From Rhodobacteraceae bacterium REDSEA-S34_B6 (lineage in GTDB: Bacteria > Pseudomonadota > Alphaproteobacteria > Rhodobacterales > Rhodobacteraceae), in contig LUQC01000003.1 of NCBI GenBank assembly GCA_001627925.1, forward strand, positions 9,578 through 57,794: 48,217 bases of DNA, given 5' to 3'. Position 1 is the stretch's first letter, and each line of letters begins with the position of its first letter. Both the position numbers and the translations under genes were made by a program. The notes below the pieces were generated by a model. It saw only the letters and a list, made by a program, of their open reading frames with translations, did not search any database and was not told where the DNA came from. Below, in pieces: positions 46,670 to 48,217 of this stretch.

Positions 46670-48217
46670 TCAAACCTCTACTTTTCTTGGCCGACGGCGT
46701 TCAAACCAAATCACAATTAGAAGTCTGGTCACAAATATTGCAGTGAAGACAGAGGTTATAATCCCTAAACCGAGCGTGACAGAAAAGCCTCTAACCGGAC
46801 CTGATCCAATAGCAAATAAAATCACTGCTGTTATAAATGTAGTGATATTTGCATCGATAATCGCCGAAAGTGCCTTCTCATATCCTAATTCTATTGCTCT
46901 AGCTGGACCTTTATTTAATTTGATTTCCTCCCTTATACGCTCAAAAATCAAAACATTTGCATCAACCGCCATACCTATAGTCAATACAATTCCTGCAATA
47001 CCGGGCAGTGTTAACGTAGCCCCTATGGCACTTAATAAACCAAAAATTAAAAATACATTTACGATAAGAGCGACATTTGCGAACAGACCAAACATACCAT
47101 ATGATAAAAACATAAACGCCAAAACGGCTGCAAAAGCGACAATGCACGCCATTTTTCCTGCTTTAATACTATCAGCACCTAACTCTGGCCCAATTGTTCT
47201 CTCTTCCAAGAACTCAAGACCCGCTGGCAGGGCGCCAGCTCTGAGCAGAATCGCCAAGTTTGTACTCTCTTCTACAGTAAAATTACCTGTAATTATACCC
47301 GATCCACCGGGGATGTGAGACTGAATAACAGGTGCACTTATTACTTCCTTGTCCAAAACAATTGCGAAAGGACTTCCTATGTTTTCTGATGTATAGTCAC
47401 CAAACTTTCTTGCTCCTGTTGGATTGAATCGGAAATTTACTGCTGGTCTTCCATTTTGATCAAAACTTGGCTGAGCATCCACCAATTGCTCACCCGTTAC
47501 TACCGCAGCACTTTCAAGCGTGTAGAATACTCCCTCTTCATCCAATGAAGGTAATACTTCATTGCCGAAAGAAGGCGTCGTGGAAGAAGAATTTTTTCCG
47601 ATGACAGCCTGGAATGTGAGCTGAGCCGTCGTACCAATTAATTCTTTGAGCTCTGTAGCCGAACCAATACCCGGAACTTGGATCAAAATACGATCTAATC
47701 CTTGACGTTGTATCGTAGGTTCCCGTGTTCCAACTTCATCAACTCGCCGCCGAATAATTTCCAAAGACTGTCGCATTGTTCTTTCATCAGTAGCCAGAAC
47801 TTCTGCATCAGATAAGGAAATTAGTAGAAAATCACCGTCTGAAGATATTTTTAAATCTTCAGCACCTGCCTGTGTCAAACTAACTACAGGCTTTGAAAGC
47901 GTCGCTACAGCTTCAATTGCTGTTTGCATCGCCTCAGGTTTAGAAATTTTAACACGTAGTACCCCAGGTGTACTGTCTTGTAATCTAATTGTGCCAATAT
48001 CAGATCTCTTTTGCCTGAGAACATCGCGAACATCTGGCCATAAGCTCTTAATTCTTTGAGCATGAACATCAGTTGTGCGCACTTCAGCAAGTAAATGAGC
48101 GCCTCCTCTTAAATCAAGACCTAAATTAACGAGAGAGGATGGTAAGTAATCGAACCAAAGTTGCTGCTCATCTCTAAACAAATCAGGATCTTGACCATTT
48201 TCAATTGCTGAATTTGC
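46670..48217 (-). CDS. secD: Protein translocase subunit SecD (5' end outside window)
   Basis: The larger partner of SecF. 515 residues are visible and the frame is open to the right edge, so the first membrane helix and the true start are missing; the ATG-like start at 48181 is internal. Motifs present: NLGLDLRGGAHLLAEV, the P1-head region with RRRVDEVGTREPTIQRQG and RILIQVPGI, FRFNPTGARKFGDYT, and the transmembrane signature GIAGIVLTIGMAVDANVLIFERIREE. In this group yajC usually lies upstream. Confidence 0.97.
   Translation of the reverse strand, partial: ANSAIENGQDPDLFRDEQQLWFDYLPSSLVNLGLDLRGGAHLLAEVRTTDVHAQRIKSLWPDVRDVLRQKRSDIGTIRLQDSTPGVLRVKISKPEAMQTAIEAVATLSKPVVSLTQAGAEDLKISSDGDFLLISLSDAEVLATDERTMRQSLEIIRRRVDEVGTREPTIQRQGLDRILIQVPGIGSATELKELIGTTAQLTFQAVIGKNSSSTTPSFGNEVLPSLDEEGVFYTLESAAVVTGEQLVDAQPSFDQNGRPAVNFRFNPTGARKFGDYTSENIGSPFAIVLDKEVISAPVIQSHIPGGSGIITGNFTVEESTNLAILLRAGALPAGLEFLEERTIGPELGADSIKAGKMACIVAFAAVLAFMFLSYGMFGLFANVALIVNVFLIFGLLSAIGATLTLPGIAGIVLTIGMAVDANVLIFERIREEIKLNKGPARAIELGYEKALSAIIDANITTFITAVILFAIGSGPVRGFSVTLGLGIITSVFTAIFVTRLLIVIWFERRRPRKVEV

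Noticed and set aside
46743-47318. 191-aa plus-strand frame inside secD
   Set aside because: It is antisense to conserved SecD motifs; no independent evidence.

Overview
The window reads as chromosomal DNA of a low-GC, aerobic marine alphaproteobacterium of the Rhodobacterales/Roseobacter type. The evidence is gene content and local gene order: ftsY next to an EamA permease and septation protein A; glyQ and glyS split by a small membrane-anchored protein; folB-folP-glmM; ilvC divergent from two Lrp/AsnC regulators; DUF2244 next to cytochrome oxidase subunit I; glnB-glnA near the DMSP lyase gene dddP; and secD-secF followed by a cytochrome c maturation cluster. The species cannot be named from sequence alone. 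There are two tRNA-Leu genes, no rRNA, no CRISPR array and no intact mobile element. Coding density is high, and most of the window is core metabolism.

Layout. 1-2.5 kb: 3' part of ftsY, an EamA permease and a YciB/IspZ-type protein. 2.5-6.4 kb: a SAM-II riboswitch in front of an N-terminally shortened metZ, then folE2 and trkH. 6.4-15.2 kb: an exported peptidoglycan-binding/trypsin-like protein (minus), glyQ, a DUF6446-like protein, glyS, a PPDK-type enzyme and a SleB-type wall hydrolase. 15.3-19.6 kb: folB, folP, glmM, and a convergent EamA permease. 19.6-24.2 kb: ilvC (minus), two overlapping Lrp/AsnC genes, a class V aminotransferase interrupted by an in-frame TGA, and a UbiH-type monooxygenase (minus). 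24.2-30.2 kb: a FadR-type GntR regulator, carA (minus), a YqeY-like gene, DUF2244, ctaD and lipB (all minus except YqeY). 30.3-33.5 kb: the least ordinary region, with tRNA-Leu(GAG), a GC-rich foldable non-coding segment, a 94-aa protein, an orphan 56-aa membrane peptide, a cyclopropane-fatty-acid synthase gene and tRNA-Leu(UAG). 33.7-39.2 kb: glnB-glnA, a DUF3445 haem oxidoreductase, dddP and purB. 39.4-48.2 kb: acnA behind two abutting palindromic operators, then on the minus strand secD-secF, a TauE/SafE permease and ccmA-ccmB-ccmC-ccmD-ccmG.

How the genes fit together. DddP keeps all metal ligands and the catalytic aspartate I recall for the crystallised roseobacter enzyme, at identical residue numbers, so the organism can probably cleave the algal osmolyte DMSP. 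Beside it lie a possible methylamine-oxidising DUF3445 gene and the ammonium-assimilation pair glnB-glnA, which together suggest use of algal methylated sulfur and nitrogen compounds. SecDF, Ccm and CtaD supply protein export, cytochrome c assembly and terminal oxidation. FolE2, FolB and FolP are folate steps.

The most notable irregularities are the damaged 5' end of metZ behind an apparently intact SAM-II riboswitch, the TGA at a conserved Trp position in the aminotransferase, the tandem operators before acnA, the structured segment after tRNA-Leu(GAG), and the missing catalytic His in the trypsin-like protein. I saw no clear candidate for a wholly new multi-gene system.
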